A stretch of 64,000 nt of DNA from Actinernus sp. WN-2022. Lineage: Eukaryota; Cnidaria; Anthozoa; Actiniaria; Actinernidae. Positions 48,901 through 63,900 of this stretch are shown here, in pieces. The position numbers and the translations under genes were made by a program. The stretch lies in contig JAOWCC010000064.1 in the NCBI GenBank assembly GCA_030867875.1, forward strand, positions 33,874,802-33,938,801. Direction: 5' to 3'. Numbering within the stretch: position 1 is the stretch's first letter; each line of letters begins with the position of its first letter. The notes beneath the pieces were generated by a model, which searched no databases, was not told the origin of the DNA, and saw nothing but the letters and a program-made list of their open reading frames with translations.

Positions 48901-51900
48901 AGAAGCACAAAACATTGCTAAGACTGAGAGCTTTTTGGGAAACTATACGTATAGGTTTAGGATGTTCATGTGCATTAGAGAAAACAGCAAGGCTACTCTA
49001 AACAGACTTTTTAGCCTGTTCAACATTACAAGTTCCATACAGAAAATAAGATAGTGTCAGGTATTGTAAATCCCCTTACGGGATACCCGTGTTAGGGTGG
49101 AGGGCAGATGTGTGAGACCTTGTAAGAAGGAAGATTGCCTAGTCGAGAATGGTTTTGTAAGCGTTTACGTTCACCAAGATAAGAGTTGCGTTAATCAAAT
49201 ATAATGGTTGGATTCAAGCGATAGGTCTAACAAATAGTTAGTTTAAAAAGAATAAAAACTTACTTTTCTCTCCTTCCCGATAACTAAAAAAGATAAAGAA
49301 AAAATAGATAAAGAGGCGAGTAATTAATCGATGCTGATCAACCCGCAATATGTATAAACCGCTGTACAAATAATCTGTTTCTGCAACCTAACAAAGGTTT
49401 CTCGTAGTTGATACCGTAATGCAACAATGTACATTGCATGTTTAAATTTCATCGAACCAAATCTTAAAGGGGAACTGAAAACCCTAAATCAATCCAACGA
49501 CTAGACAAAGAATTGTATTCGAAAGAAATAAGTTCTGATATTTTATTTCTCTGTGTTCCGCATCTATGAAGAGAAAATAAGTTTCCAAGTTCGAAAAATA
49601 ACAGATTCTCCGCTGGTAAAGTTAGCTTGTATGGCGGCTTAATTCAGTGCAAATTCCCCCATATCGTACGTACACATAGGCAAGGAAAACAGTCACACCT
49701 CCAGCACAACTAAAACACAATGGTCCGCAATTATGTGCCGTTAGTCCAGCTTTTCAATGTCGGCGACAGCAAAACTAATTTATTCTCTGTACCTGACGTC
49801 AGCGGAGGTTGGGTGGAAGGTTTTCAGATTTTCTCTTCATAGACCGCAACACAGAGAAATAAAATATCAGAACTTATTCCTTTTGAATACATCTTTGTAT
49901 AGGAGTCGGGCCGATTTTAGAGTTAAGTTCCCCTTTAACGACAGCAATTTGAGACGTCTACGTACATTTGTACGTATTTGTTTTATGAGTCACTTTGCAC
50001 TGTTATCAAACATACCGTTGGTGGAGATAGGAAAATGGTGGAGAATCCTAGAAAATACATTAATTACGGTGGCCATTAAAAAAACTCAACAAAACCTCAA
50101 GGACATCTATTTTACAGGCATTACAGGGCTTACAATACAATGTTAGCTCTTATGTCGTTTCTGTTTCTGATATTGTGCTTTTAAGAACGAAAAGAAAATG
50201 AAGTTACTTACCATTTCCTCATCAAATGATCCAAGTTTCTTCCGACTTTCTGTAGAGAAACATAGGGCAGAGGAATATTGTGTTAATAATGCAAAGACAA
50301 ATTCCACTTACAAATTCCACTTTCAAATTCCCTCTGTAGGAAATCAATGCTCACCTTCACCTCTATGATCATGCTGATCGCCATCTTTGTCCTTATCTTT
50401 GTTGCTTTGGTTGTAGGTGGGAACGAGATGTATGTTGGTCACGTGCTTGTTGTTGCGAGCTTGTTCAACTGGTGGGAAAAAATAAAGACTTTGCTTGAAA
50501 AAAAAAATGTTTTGTACTATGGGACTACTGTAATGGGGGCCACTTGGGCAACGAGTACAAATCACATTGCAGAACGAAAACGAAAATATACTGTTCAGAT
50601 GCTATTCGTTTCCCGTGGCAGTTAGCATACCTTAATCAATTTTCAGTTGATCATACCAGTGTTTATCTTCCCCGCCGACGCATATCAGCACTAGTTTTTA
50701 CAGGAACTAGCCATCCAATGTAGAGAACAATCAACTTTGGAAATTATACAATGCTCGAGTTACTTGGATTTTTTATGATAAAAACTCTGTTCCTCTAAAA
50801 ATGGTGCTAAAAGATATGGGTGGTGTTTCTGGAGGTACAATCCTACGGATTCACATTTATATATACGAACTTCCTATGGAACAGACCAGCTTGCGTGGTA
50901 GGTAAAATCCGAATGTAGCAACCACTGGTCCCACGTCAGCCTCAAGTTTATCAGTCTCACCAGACTTTCACGAGTTACTGACATTAAAGGAGCTCATTCA
51001 ACCAAGATGCATTGTGAGTCACTGTTATTGTTTTCATACGGGAAACTACTTGAAATCGGACAGCTGCCAATCAGAAAATGTGATATCGGCCTTTTTATAA
51101 ATAGAGTTTACGAGTTGAACTGAATGGCCGAGATCGGCGGGGAGATCGGTTGCTTTATACTTGAAGAAATATAATAGAATGAGGGGAATTACTACGGTTC
51201 TCCGATAAAAAAATATCGACGTGATGCTAGCAATCGATCTCATGCTCGATCTAGCGAACCAACTTGTCCAACTTCTGGACCAAGTTCCAGCGATGCAGAT
51301 CGTGTGGCAAGGAAATTAATCAATTCTACGATAGCGTTATACATTTAGAGTTCTTTCCTTTCTAGGCTTGTGCATGCAAGAAATGTTGAAGTACTGTTTG
51401 CCACATTCTATTTGTGTTCAAGGTCCGTGCGTTCTCCATACCACATTTTGACTCGCCAATGCAATATGCAAATTAGAAATCAAATTTGCCCTATGCAAAT
51501 TTGAAATCAAATTTGAGGAATCGAATCCGTATGTTGTTGTTTGTTAGCCTGAATTTCAGCCGGTTTGTGTCATTTTAAAAGCCCCTTGACTTCCGTTAAT
51601 CGTACATTGGATATGCTGGGTAAAAAAAATATCGATCAATCAGTTTCCTGAGCGCCCAGCGGCACTTGATTGAACTTGAAGTTTATTCATCAGGAAAGAA
51701 ACATTTATAAAATAGGTTTTCCACTTTACAGCCGCTCATGCAGATATCAACACAACATTTCACTTTTACTTACTTTAATTGTCTCAGCGTTGTCCATGTA
51801 CATTGAGCGAAAACCAAGACTTATAAGACTAAGAGAGAAACTGCGAGATTTGTAATCTTGCATGTACCGTGCGTGTACCGCGTACTCCGTCGAGTCTTCA

Positions 51901-54900
51901 GTCAAAGCAATTTGCTTTAAATGTTGTAAGTGTGCGATAATGACAAGCAAAAGGCTCAGCTCTTCTGACCTTTAAATTTCTTGTCATTTAGGTCTGCGGG
52001 CCGATCAAGCCAATGTAGAAAGGCCCTGGTTTGGATAAACTGTAGGAATTACGATCAAACAGTCGGCTAACTCCAGTACATATGATAGGCAACTAGTTCC
52101 TGTAAAAACGCAAGCTGGTCTGTTCCATAGGAAGTTCGTATATATAAATGTGAATCCGTAGGATTGTACCTCCAGAAACACCACCCATATCTTTTAGCAC
52201 CATTTTTAGAGGAACAGAGTTTTTATCATAAAAAATCCAAGTACAGGCTCTAGTAATAATAGTACAGGCTCTAGTAATAATTTCACTGACCAAAGGCGAC
52301 TCCAGAGTACGTTCAATACTTCCCCTAGCACAAAAGCTAATAAATAAGGAACATTTTCCCCTATAAGTAATCAACTGGTATGCCCCTGTGAGACCGATGG
52401 AATAGGATTTGTTTCAAGAAGCTCTCCAGAGCCATTATCGGGGGCCCCGAAAATGGCGGTTCGAGAAATTTGAGCTCGCAATGCATCTTGGTTGAATGAG
52501 CTCCTTTAACTAAGGTTGATTTACCTTTACTTTTAAATGCACTGAGAGGTTTACCTGGCGACACTGTACTTACTTGCATCAGGATTAGGTGAACTTATTC
52601 TTCTTGGATTCAATACTCTCCTTGTTGAAAGTCCATTTGTCTTTTGCTAATGAAAAATGAAAACTGGATCCATTAACACTGAAACCATATCATGAAACAG
52701 AAACATCATAAAATGCTTTGTCTTGGCCAAACATCGAAGGAGGCAGGTAGGATGTGGATTTGAAATGTAGACAAAAAATGTATACTAAACTACATGTATA
52801 TTTTGGACTATGGGCATAGAGTTTAACAACTTTCACTGTTTTCTTTTTGGTAGACAGATCACTAGGCCTTCGGCAATAGCTTATGGCTTGAACTTTGTCA
52901 TGCAGCAGCCAATTTGGGTCACAGAGGAATAATTTACAATTATTCACCGAAGTGGAGGTGAACAGTGGTGGATATTTACCGAGCCGCTTCTGCGAGGTAA
53001 ATATCCATCACTATTCACCAACACTGAGGTGAATAATCGCTTTAGTATCTACCACACTCCAGGTGAATAGCCAGCACCAAACAGTTATTTTATTTTCCAT
53101 CAAATGGACAAAAACTCGTGCGAGATGATCGCTGCTTTGCTTGGAGGTGAATATGAAATCATATTCACTGTTTGAGTAGCCAATCAGAGCGCGCGAAAAG
53201 TGATATTCACTGGTGTGGTATATACTAATAACCTTTGTTTTACCTGTCGTAGCTGGATCTGAAACTGCCCAGCAAGGCTAGACAAAATTTGACGATTCTA
53301 GCCAAATTACACACCTTTCTCTTCTTTGGTCCAGGACACAGCTCCTCAATATTTTCATAACATCCAACTTTGTGTATATTGTACTCACATACTAGAAAAA
53401 GAAAATGTTTACGTGTATCAACAACAGCATCAAAGCCATAATATAAAGAAGAGCAATTTACAACATCCAGTACAAGCAACACATAGGTAATTGTCAGGAC
53501 TTGTTTTTTGAGTAACATTGCCCTTTACCATGTGAAACAGTCTGTTGGTGATGTTAGGGAAAGGCGGAGAATTATCATGTCAGGAAATGGGAGAATCATC
53601 ATGTCAGGAAATGGTGAAGAATCATCATGTCAGGAAATGGTGGAGAACACCATGTTAGGAAATGGTGGAGGATACCATGTTAGGAAATGGTGGAGATACC
53701 ATGTTAGGAAATGGTGGAGAATACCATGTTAGGAAATGGTGGAGATACCATGTTAGGAAATGGTGGAGATACCATGTTAGGAAATGGTGGAGAACACCAT
53801 GTTGGGAAATGGTTGAGAATCTTCGTGTTAGTACATGGGAGAATCATCATGTTGGGGAATGGGGAGAGCCATGGTGTTAGGGAGTGGTGGATATCATGCT
53901 GTTAGAAATGGGAGAACCATGGTGTTGGGGAATGGTAGAAAATCATTGTTAGGAAATGGTGGAGAATCATGGTGTCAGGAAATGGTGGAGAACATAGTGT
54001 CAGGAAATGGTGGAGAACATAGTGTCAGGGAATGGTGGAGAACGTGGTGTCAGAGAATGGTGGAAATTATGGTATTAGGAATGATGGAGAAAAACCATCT
54101 TTTAAAGGTAACATAATGCTTACAATTAAATATTAGGACTTACTTGAGCACTGAAATCCCTGATCGCCAATTCCCCAGAGTAGATTCGAACAATGGTTGC
54201 AGAATGTTGTGCTCGTGTAGTGGGTACTTACGAAATGGTGACCCCTTATCTGAAATTGGGAAAATAATTTATGACATCTAAGTGCCCACCATTGATAAAT
54301 TGCTAGTTTAATGCATGATGAGAACCAATGTGGAAAAAAAGGCTTCTTCAAGGAGTTGGAGCTTTTGTTAAAATCTCGCAGTCTCCATCAGCTAAGAATA
54401 CTAATCAATTGCTAAGTATTGTTCAACTCAGTTTTAAACCAACAGTTCTGATTGGCTGAGAGATGTTTACGTCACCTACAAATTCTGACAACATTGCAGC
54501 TACTTGATTTTATGAGTTGTCAGAAGATGTAGACTGTTTGATAGAAAGAAAGAAAAAAGGGGAAAAGAGAATATCTTTAGAAACTAGAATTTAAAGTTAT
54601 AGTTAAAGTTCTTTTTCAAAAAAAAAAATCAATGGTCTTAGTTATCACAAAATATCGTGAAGTGTTAGTTTCTTTGGCATCAGCAAATAATTGCTAGCTT
54701 GAGAAATTGTGTATTTTGCTCAGTCAGTAATAATTGCTTATAATTAATATGCTGCTGATGTAAAGCCACTTTCTTCAAACAAAACAAGACTTCATTCATA
54801 CTTGTGGAGTAAGAGTCACACAACAGACACGTTTACAATCTCGAATTTGTACCTTTTTGCTTCCCTTGATTTTAAATATAGACTTGTTTTCTTTTTGCGT

Positions 54901-57900
54901 AAAACTTGAACATCTTTCCAGAATGTTTCCATAACCTGAACCAGCCTAAAAAGTGATATGAAACGCATGTTAAAAAAATATTTAATAACCTAATAACTGC
55001 AGCAAATAAATATAGCACACAAAAATACTCGAAATGCAAAAACCACTGGGCAAACCAAGGCTGTGAAAAGCGAAAAGTTAAATTATAATATACAAAAACA
55101 CAGAGCCAACTAAGCAGTGACATAGGGAGGGAGGGTGCAGCTGCCCCTTCTGCCCAGTCCCAGAAGAGATATTGACAGAAGTCATCAACGAAATGTCACA
55201 GAATTTATCATTTGCCTCCCCCCTCCCAATTTTCCCCAATTGTCAGGACGCCACTGTGACTAAGGTTAACTGCCTTCACGCTTCACATTTAGTTAACTGT
55301 CTAACATTCAATTAACTAGTCTTAAAATAATAATCATTGAAAATAAGAACAACAATCCGATTATATATATATCTTCCTTGGGGCTGTCATTAGAAGCAGG
55401 CAATTAATGCTAGCAACTACTTAAAGTTAAACGTAAAGCTTATGGCACAAAAAGACAGGCTATTTTCCAGTTATATAGCAACTAAAAAGTTCATTACAGC
55501 CTTGGTTCCTTTCTTTCTCTTTTTTTCATATCTGGGTTTGAGACTACTTTACTTTTCAGGTGATAAGATGTTTCTTACCTTTAACGTTAGACCTGTCTGC
55601 TTCATGAATGTTGTCAATGCAGATGCCATAGCAGAACTGTGAAACAAGGAGATGCTTGTTTAAAAGTGCTCATTCCTCAGACATTTTCTTATAATTTAGA
55701 AGCCTATTCGTGTGTCATTCACTTAATGAAAACTGTAATCCATGTAAACGTTATTTTGTTAGGACCTTCAATGAGTAGAGGAAGTCTACATTCAGCTATG
55801 CAAATATGGACACTTGAACATAGTCACTATCGTTCTCATCATCATCAAATCATAACTATTCTTATCACCATCCCCAACTTCACCATCATTACAATCATCA
55901 CCACATCATCATCATAACCATAATGGTCATCATAATCATTACCACCACCACAGGGTTCGAAGAACCACTCATCCGCTTGTCAGGACGAGTGCTAAACAAC
56001 ATTGGGCAAGTGGAGTCACTCAGCACCTTATTGCTCATTTCCAAACGGTAGATAGATTGCTTGAAAACATTATTTCCAGGGAGGGATCAATCAAAACGTT
56101 TTTGTACGGATAGGGCAATACTTTTTGAATCCCGAAAAAATAGTTTGGGCAAGTGAGAAGAATCGGGCAAGTACAATTTGGAATCACTTGCCCAGAGCGC
56201 AAGTGGGCCTTCAATTTTGTTTTCTAACCCTGCCACCATTCCTATCACCATCACACTATCATCATCATCCGCTATCATCATCTCATCATTCTTTTTAATG
56301 TCGTCATCATCACATCTTTGTCACCACCATCATCATCATTGCTATCATCATCTTTCTTATCATCTCTTCTTACTTTCTATCATACTGCGTGCTGTTAGCA
56401 GGGGATGATGGGTTTGAGTCCAGCTCAGCCCTGAGGGAATAAACAAATTAACCAAATTACATGTATAACCAGAGAAAGTACATGTAAACTTAGGCTGCAT
56501 TTTTGGGGAGTTATTCTGGCTATTCGGAAGTCAGAATACCTCGAAATCTTTACAGACATCCTTCCTCTGAAATATAGAAAATAGTTGCTACTTTTAGTAC
56601 ATCCTTTGGGAAAATTATTTCGTGTCTTTTTTTTTAATGAAAACAACATTGTTTTTTTGGTGGATTCCTGTTTCGGAATACAGAGAATGTCCCCAAATCG
56701 TACCCTTACCCTAATTGAACAAAACAGCTTTGGTCAGTAGCATGCCTAAAAGAAAGCAATTATTTATTTTCTTACATTAAATTATCCAAGTGGGGCATCA
56801 GAGTTTGCTCAACAACACTCATTTCTTTGCTTTTGTCCATATTATCATCTGACAAGAAAAGAAAACAAAATCATTGACATTAATGATCATGTTGTACTTG
56901 TTATGTATAGAATACAGCATAAAATATCTCCGAGAATCTATGTACTTTCAAGGAAAGGGTTAAGACTACCTTTAGAACAATAAATATTTCATTCACAAAT
57001 TAAAACGGTAACTAAAGAGAGCTGTACATTTACTCATATACTTCATCCTGATAAAATTGTTGAAAGGGAACATTTCTTGTTATCCTAAATACCATACCTT
57101 CAAGTTGATGATCACCAAACAAACTCCCAAGTCCAAGAGCTCTCTTGTTCCGGAAATCAGCTAGCAGTTCATTGATCTCTTCTGAACATGCTGATCTGCA
57201 GACAATAGGCACAGTTTAAACAGCTACAAGGCTTGAATTGAAGTCCAGCAATAGGGATTTTGTAGGAAACAGTCCCATGCTGATATATCACTTCAATAAT
57301 GAATGAATTGAGATTGTGGTTTCATGGGAAAGGCTTTACTGGATGGTAAACAGTCTTCAAAAACAGTTTTAGAAAGATCGACAATTGATTGGAGGTAAAA
57401 AATTACATTTACATGTACATGTACAATCTTTTACAAGTGCATTTAAATAAATGAAGTCAGATATTTGTTGTGGTCCAGTACAACCACATGATTGTTTCCA
57501 GAAATTGGACCATTGTATTCCAATACACATGTACCTGATAAAAATCGCACATCAGGGCTTACCTTGATGGGACAAATAAGTTTCTTATACATTCTTCACT
57601 GCAGTCTTTTCCAAGAGTTGATTCTATGACAGCAAACAAACTCAAGTAAACTGTGGAATATATATGCTTTATGACATCTGGACACATAATTTTTTATTAT
57701 GGTTATTTAGTGGATGCCTATCACATCGCCGTGTAGTGATACAGAATTTATCTTTGAGTGTTTACATGTAGCTTGATAACTCATGAGTGAGAGCAGCAAA
57801 AGTTATCAAGTTAAACAAGAGAAGATGGATTCTGTATCTCCAAGCAGCCATGTAATTTACTTTTTATTACGGCAGTGCCTCATTTCTACGATTGTGCTAT

Positions 57901-60900
57901 CAGCCGGTATACCACTGACTAACTTTGTATGAAATGCATACAAATAAACACAGAACAATATGAGATACTTTATTGATGAATCCAGCTTCTAATGCAGGGT
58001 ACAGAGCCTCAGAGTTCAAACACACTGAAGCAGTTTTATATTATTTTTTAGAAGTAAAGTTTTTGAAGCAGTTCAATAAACTTGCAGTACATGTTTTACC
58101 AGATCTAAAATACTACTTCTTGTTTATTAAACAGTACATGACTTGGTTGGCCTTTTTAATAATACTATTATCAATTTATGCAGCCAGCACTTTAGAACCT
58201 AGTCAGCAAACATTTTGGCCACCGGTACTTTTGGAGAAATGGAAATACATACTGGCCTTGAATTGGTTACGAGCATCATCATATTCCATGATACAAACCA
58301 GCCAATACTTACCGATTGCTTGTACAATACCACGGTCAGTATCGACTTTCAGGGGCTACAAAGGGATAAAGAGTAAAATAATGTATCATTAGGATCAAGA
58401 GTATTAAAAGGAGCTTCGATTGATTAAGGACAAAATCCAATTAATGTTTTTACGATACGGAAATGATGAGCAGAAATCGTGGTCAATTACGAATACATTC
58501 AAAAATAGAAAGACATTGATGCATATATAACGTTTAATCACTATAAGCTAGGGGCATCCACTTTAGGTCTTCAAGAGCAGCAAAAGCAGAGGAATATTAA
58601 TCTCTGTCTAGGATTATCTTTGCTGCTCTGTTCTGCAGTACTTGTAAAGATTCCATAAGAGAACTGTTCTTCTCGTCAAATTGTATCTTTGAGTGGCAAA
58701 AAAAAAGAGATTGTAGCATACTGCAACTGGCTTACAGGAAGTATACCCCCATTCACTTTTATTAAACCTTTTATTAACATGTGATAGATGACAAATAAAA
58801 TATTTTTATTTTATTATTTGAAACCACCATAGAGGCTGATCAAAGTCAGGACCTGGATAATTCACAGATCGAATAGGCCTTTTGCAGCTAACAAATCATG
58901 TGGTAATAAATGTACTTGAGAGCAAAATATATCTGACTTCATTTATTTAAAGGCCTTGTACGAGATTGGTATTGTTATTAACAAAACCTGTTTATAAATG
59001 CTATTTTCCACCTTCAATCGATTGTTGATCTTTCTAAAACTGTATTTTTGAAGATAGCTTGCTCTCCAGCATCCATGGCAATGCCTTTTCTGTGGGGATT
59101 ACAAGCTCAATTCATTTGTTAATGAAGTATTATATCAGCATGTGACTGTTAGATGCAAAGGGCCTATTAGAATTTAGCATGTTGGTTTTTGTTTTTGGAA
59201 AGGTTTATCAACATTACCAAAACTACAATCATTACTCTATGTATAAGTACTTTAAGTCAAGGCAATGATGTTCAATGGTCAGAGATGTGAATAATAGCGA
59301 GGCAACAGACCATTTCCCTGGCTATTTTCAACTTTGGACTGGCTATAGACAAGCAGTAAATATCACAGATAAATGCAGTTGTCAAACTGTGGTCAGCCGC
59401 TCTATAATGCTACCTGGTCCTGCTATTTAAAAATGTACACGTAGCTACATCTCTGCTGGTAAAAATTGTGCTTACCGCTTTTTCAGCCAAGAACGTGGAA
59501 TAAATTTCATATGACCATTTCTTCATTTCTTTATAGTTCCCTTCCCGGTAAGACTCAGTCACCAGCCAGAAGAACTATGAAAAGAAATAACAGGCTTAAA
59601 TGCAAGACAGGGTCGAGTGTTTTGAATGGCAGATAAATGACTATATGACCACAATTTTCCCAACGTTTGCCGCTTGCTGTTTCTGTGTGAAGATGAGCTG
59701 TTGTTAACATTCTTTCCATTTTCTTACGGATATATTTAAAGTTCCGCTATGATCACATTTTTATGTAGCAATGTTTTTGCATATTTGTAAATTAAAGATG
59801 CTATATTTTCCTGTCCAAATCATTTTTCGATATGATGATGTCTTTGTCTGCCATTATCTGAACCGGATCATCACTCACTGTGGCAAAGCTCATTTTTAGC
59901 AGAAGTGATGTCATTTTACTGAACACAATAACATTCAGGGCTACTTTTCACTTAAAAGTTAAGTACATTGTTTTCATGGTTCATACAGACATCAGAACTT
60001 TTTCTTCAAGGACTTATCAAGTACAATCCACACTTTTCAAGGACTTGTTTTCCACAGGATAACACATTTTTTTAAATGACCCCAAAATTCTATGCAATTT
60101 AGATACAAAGTTAGACCCTTTCCTTGACTTGTTTTAGGATGAATCATTCAGTGCTGCTCTAACGCTCTTTTGGAGGCAAAAAATGAGTCTGTTCTACAGT
60201 CTTTTCAAACATCTAAGGAGGTTTCAACAAAATGCCAAAGTGAAATTTCAAGGAGAAAACCTAATCTGTCAAAATGCAAGAAGTTTTCAAGGATCTGGCA
60301 TTAATCGTTTCAAGGAATTTTCAAGACCCATGCAAACAATGTTTTTACTATTTTCCACAAAGGTAAGAAAAGAACAAAGTTTTGAATAGAAATATGCCTT
60401 TAAGGTCTCGATAAAGGTTAAAAATGGAAAAGTTTCAAAAATGCGTTTTTTCACAAATTCTAAATCTAAAAGCCCTAATCTAGCATCCCACAAAAACTCA
60501 AACCCCCAAAAATTATTTAAAGCCTTGAAAATGCGACTTTCTAATTTCCCGCTAAAAAAGGTGCGAAAAATGATTGACAGCTGCTGTCATTCACTGGGCG
60601 TGTTATTTCATTCTCGCTATCCTGTGATTTTCTGCGCTACTTTTTGTTCGTATAAAGATTTCCTACGTTTATAATGCAATGCCCAAACATGTAAAAGTAG
60701 ATATTTTTGGTGCCGTATTCAAAAAAGAAGGGGAAAAAATCACTATTTAGTTAAACATTTGTAATAACTTAGTTTGTGAGCAAAGAGAGACGATTGGTAT
60801 ATAAAAGATTCTCCTTCAATTCCTAAAAGAGAAGAAAAATCACTTGTAATAGAAGGGATTTTTTTGCGCGAACCTCTCCTTTCAATCTCTGTAACTTGTA

Positions 60901-63900
60901 AAAATACCATGTGAGCGCTCAAAGTACCACAGGAAGCCCTTTCAATCCTCCTTGGTTTGTGAGTACATTTGGAAGCGGGTGTAAAGCTCTTAGGACAAAC
61001 AATGGCTGGAGGGATTATACTCAAGTTCCAAGAAGCTAGAATCATCTAAGACTGAAAGTCCACAAAGAATGAAGCAATAAAGTTTTGTTATCTTCAATCG
61101 GCCAAAAATTTAAAGAGAATTCAGTGCAGGAAGCTAAAGTTTGCCGGTTTTGTTTCAGCGCGATGAAAAGTTTTAGAATGATAAACAGTCTACGTACATG
61201 GTGTAGATCGAACTGCGCTTCAGTGGTTTTCCCTGCATGATATTAATTGTTTGATTTTCAACTTGAAAATTGATAAAATCTGTAATACGCGCACAATATA
61301 ACAAAAATGGCCGACACAGTATTTGAGTCAATTTAGTAGGGATTCGAAAGGGCTAATTAAGTTCAAAGCTTGAAGGGCTGAACTCCTTCTGGTGGACGGA
61401 GTCATTTTGCATAGAAATATATACAACATCTACGCTTTTAACTTTTGTTCAAAACGGATTAAATATATACTTTCTTCAATTCAAGACCTTTAAAACGGTA
61501 TATAGTATGTCTATGTGGCTTTAATTCCTACGTTGCAGGAGCGTTTTTCCGAAATGACACGTTGATCCTTTATTGAGACCTTAAAAGAGCGGAGAAAATG
61601 ATGTCATGACAACAATGGTCAGGATGTGGTTTTGACAGTATTATTTTGACAAAATAGTCTAATTTAGTCCTTTGACAAAAATAATGACCGACTTGGATAT
61701 TTCCACCACTTCAAGTCCTTTTCAAAGACATAATGTGCCAAAAGAAATGGCAGAATTTCATCATAGTGGCACTTTAATACTTTGAGAAAAGTTAAACAAA
61801 ATCTGGGATTTCCCCTAAATCTCTCTACTAACATTTTCGTTACTACATGACAATCAAGCTTACCAAACTACTTGGGTCACTGTTAGAGATAAGATAGTGG
61901 AGGAAGACAGCAAGATGAGCTGTGGAAAGAAACATTTGGATTAGTTGGAAAAAAAAGTGAGAACCAGCATTGAGCCGTGAATGAGTAAAACCATTCGGTT
62001 TGTAGTCGACATCATTCTAACTACTCTCGCAGTGTAGCCAGGTGAAGCATGAGTGTAATAATGACCAATATTAATTGGGTAAGTGTTGGTAAATACATGT
62101 ACATACAAAAGATTTACAAAAAAACTAACGTGAGTTTGTGTTTAAAAAATAATTTAAAAAATAATTTATCATTAAAAAATAAGTTAAGGAAAGATTAACT
62201 CACCAGGTTTGTTTTTGAGTATTTCCAGGTCATTAAATGGACCATCATCTTCACCAAACTGAAATGAAAAAAGGGTATTTCAATATAAATGTAACAAAAA
62301 GAAAAGAAGCAAAATAGCAACTACAAACAAAAACTTTTTGATACTGCAGAGCGGTTTTTGATTGAGTGTCGTAAAATCAAAACCCGAGTAATTACAAAAC
62401 CAATATTATTGTGGGAGCAAGTAAAGATGTAATAAGTCAATCATCATGAACTGAAAAGGAAATGCAAAACAATGTTTGGTTTTAGTTTAGAACACGATTG
62501 CCTGAAGTAACAGGACTTTGGCTGTCTCTGATTGGTAGGATACTAACAAATATTTCTTACAGCCAATAGAACAACACTGCAAAATCAAAGCAATCACCAA
62601 ATTACTTTTGAAACTCAATTACTGCTCTATTAGGCACTCCAGCAGAGATTAACTTGTCAATATAGAAAAGGATGGAGGGTAGGTGCCATTTGCAATGCAA
62701 GTACTAGCAACAGGCAAGCAATGTGCAACTAAGGAGGAAACCATAGCAACCAAGTCACGGGTCAACCCCTGGCACCTGTCACACTGGTTTCACAGTGGAA
62801 AAAAGAAACTTACCTAGGTCTTAGACCTTCCATAGTAGGGACAGGTAGGGACGGGTGGGTGGGGCAATCAGGCAAGCAAATGTGAAGCTCTATATATCTG
62901 TCACAGTCACACACATCCGTCATGTAAACATGGCACTCAGTATCACCATACCAACCTTCTCCTCATCTGACTGGAAGTCATCTTCATCCTGACAGATGAT
63001 TGACAAGCACGGCGAAATCTCAGGCTTTGTTGATTCTGTTGACATTGATGTCGACTCATCATCAGCTAAGGACTCGGTCTCGCTGCGACCTTTCTTCTCG
63101 GCTGGCTCGAAGTCTCCAGGACCAGCTGGCACAGACGTACCATCTGCACTCTTCTTGTCAATTCCCTCTGGTGTCCAAGCTGATGGCAAAGACGGAGACT
63201 AAAGAGACAAAAGTGCAAAAATATGGACAGTTCTAGTCTCCTTATTATAAAACAGGTAACTTTATATCAATCGAATAGTATCTCTGAGAACTATTTTCTA
63301 TCTGCTTCTCTTTTTTCTCGCCCCAGTTCCCCTGCATCTATTTCTCCACAGGGAGACTTACAGTGATGGATGGAGACTCGATAGGCACTTATGTCCTTGC
63401 AAGAAGAAGTCTCGAAACAATGGTATCAGAGTGAGGCCAGTTGTCTCAAAGATTGCAAAATCAGTCAGAAATGTTGTGTTCTTTTGTGTCATAAGGAAAT
63501 GAACGTTATTTTCTGCCATCGACTGTAGGTTTTTCTCTTCCTGTTACAAGCTGAGACAACCCACGCTTTGAGGTCAATATAGTTGCCCTATATAGTTTGT
63601 TTGAAGCTACATTTGTAGGACAGTTCAACACAAAAAATATAGATTCTACATCAGAAATTGACATCTAGAAAATCTTCATTATTATGAAGCTAATTTTCAG
63701 TACAGAATCCACCAAATTTTTTGAATATATATATATTGTCATCTGTTCACACACATGGTGGACTTTTACATTTGTTTTACAATAGCCGGTTGAGTAATGA
63801 AAAATCCACAACAGCAACAGTAATGGTATAAATGTACAGCTGCCTCATCCCCAGGTGAATATTTCAGTTCAAACCATCTGATTTAGCGAGAACTGTGCTC

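Noticed and set aside
49757..50146. 129-codon + strand ORF
   Set aside because: It starts inside a TTAA-flanked foldback arm and has no recognisable domain.
52500..52573. Extra RhoGEF exon reading SPGKPLSAFKSK
   Set aside because: It would need a 10-nt intron or an in-frame stop, and exon 14 joins exon 15 directly in phase.
53508..54116. WWRYHVRKWW-type repeat ORFs
   Set aside because: Intronic minisatellite between RhoGEF exons 12 and 13.
54850..54936. Alternative acceptor for exon 11 reading VMETFWKDVQ
   Set aside because: It leaves a phase that puts a stop at the start of the C1 exon. The acceptor at 54946 keeps the C1 frame.
57973..58392. 139-codon + strand ORF with hydrophobic stretches
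   Set aside because: Antisense across RhoGEF exon 6 in AT-rich intron DNA. No family resemblance.
60743..61045. 100-codon - strand ORF
   Set aside because: Inside a possible TIR element, no domain, and not bounded by splice sites that fit the RhoGEF chain.
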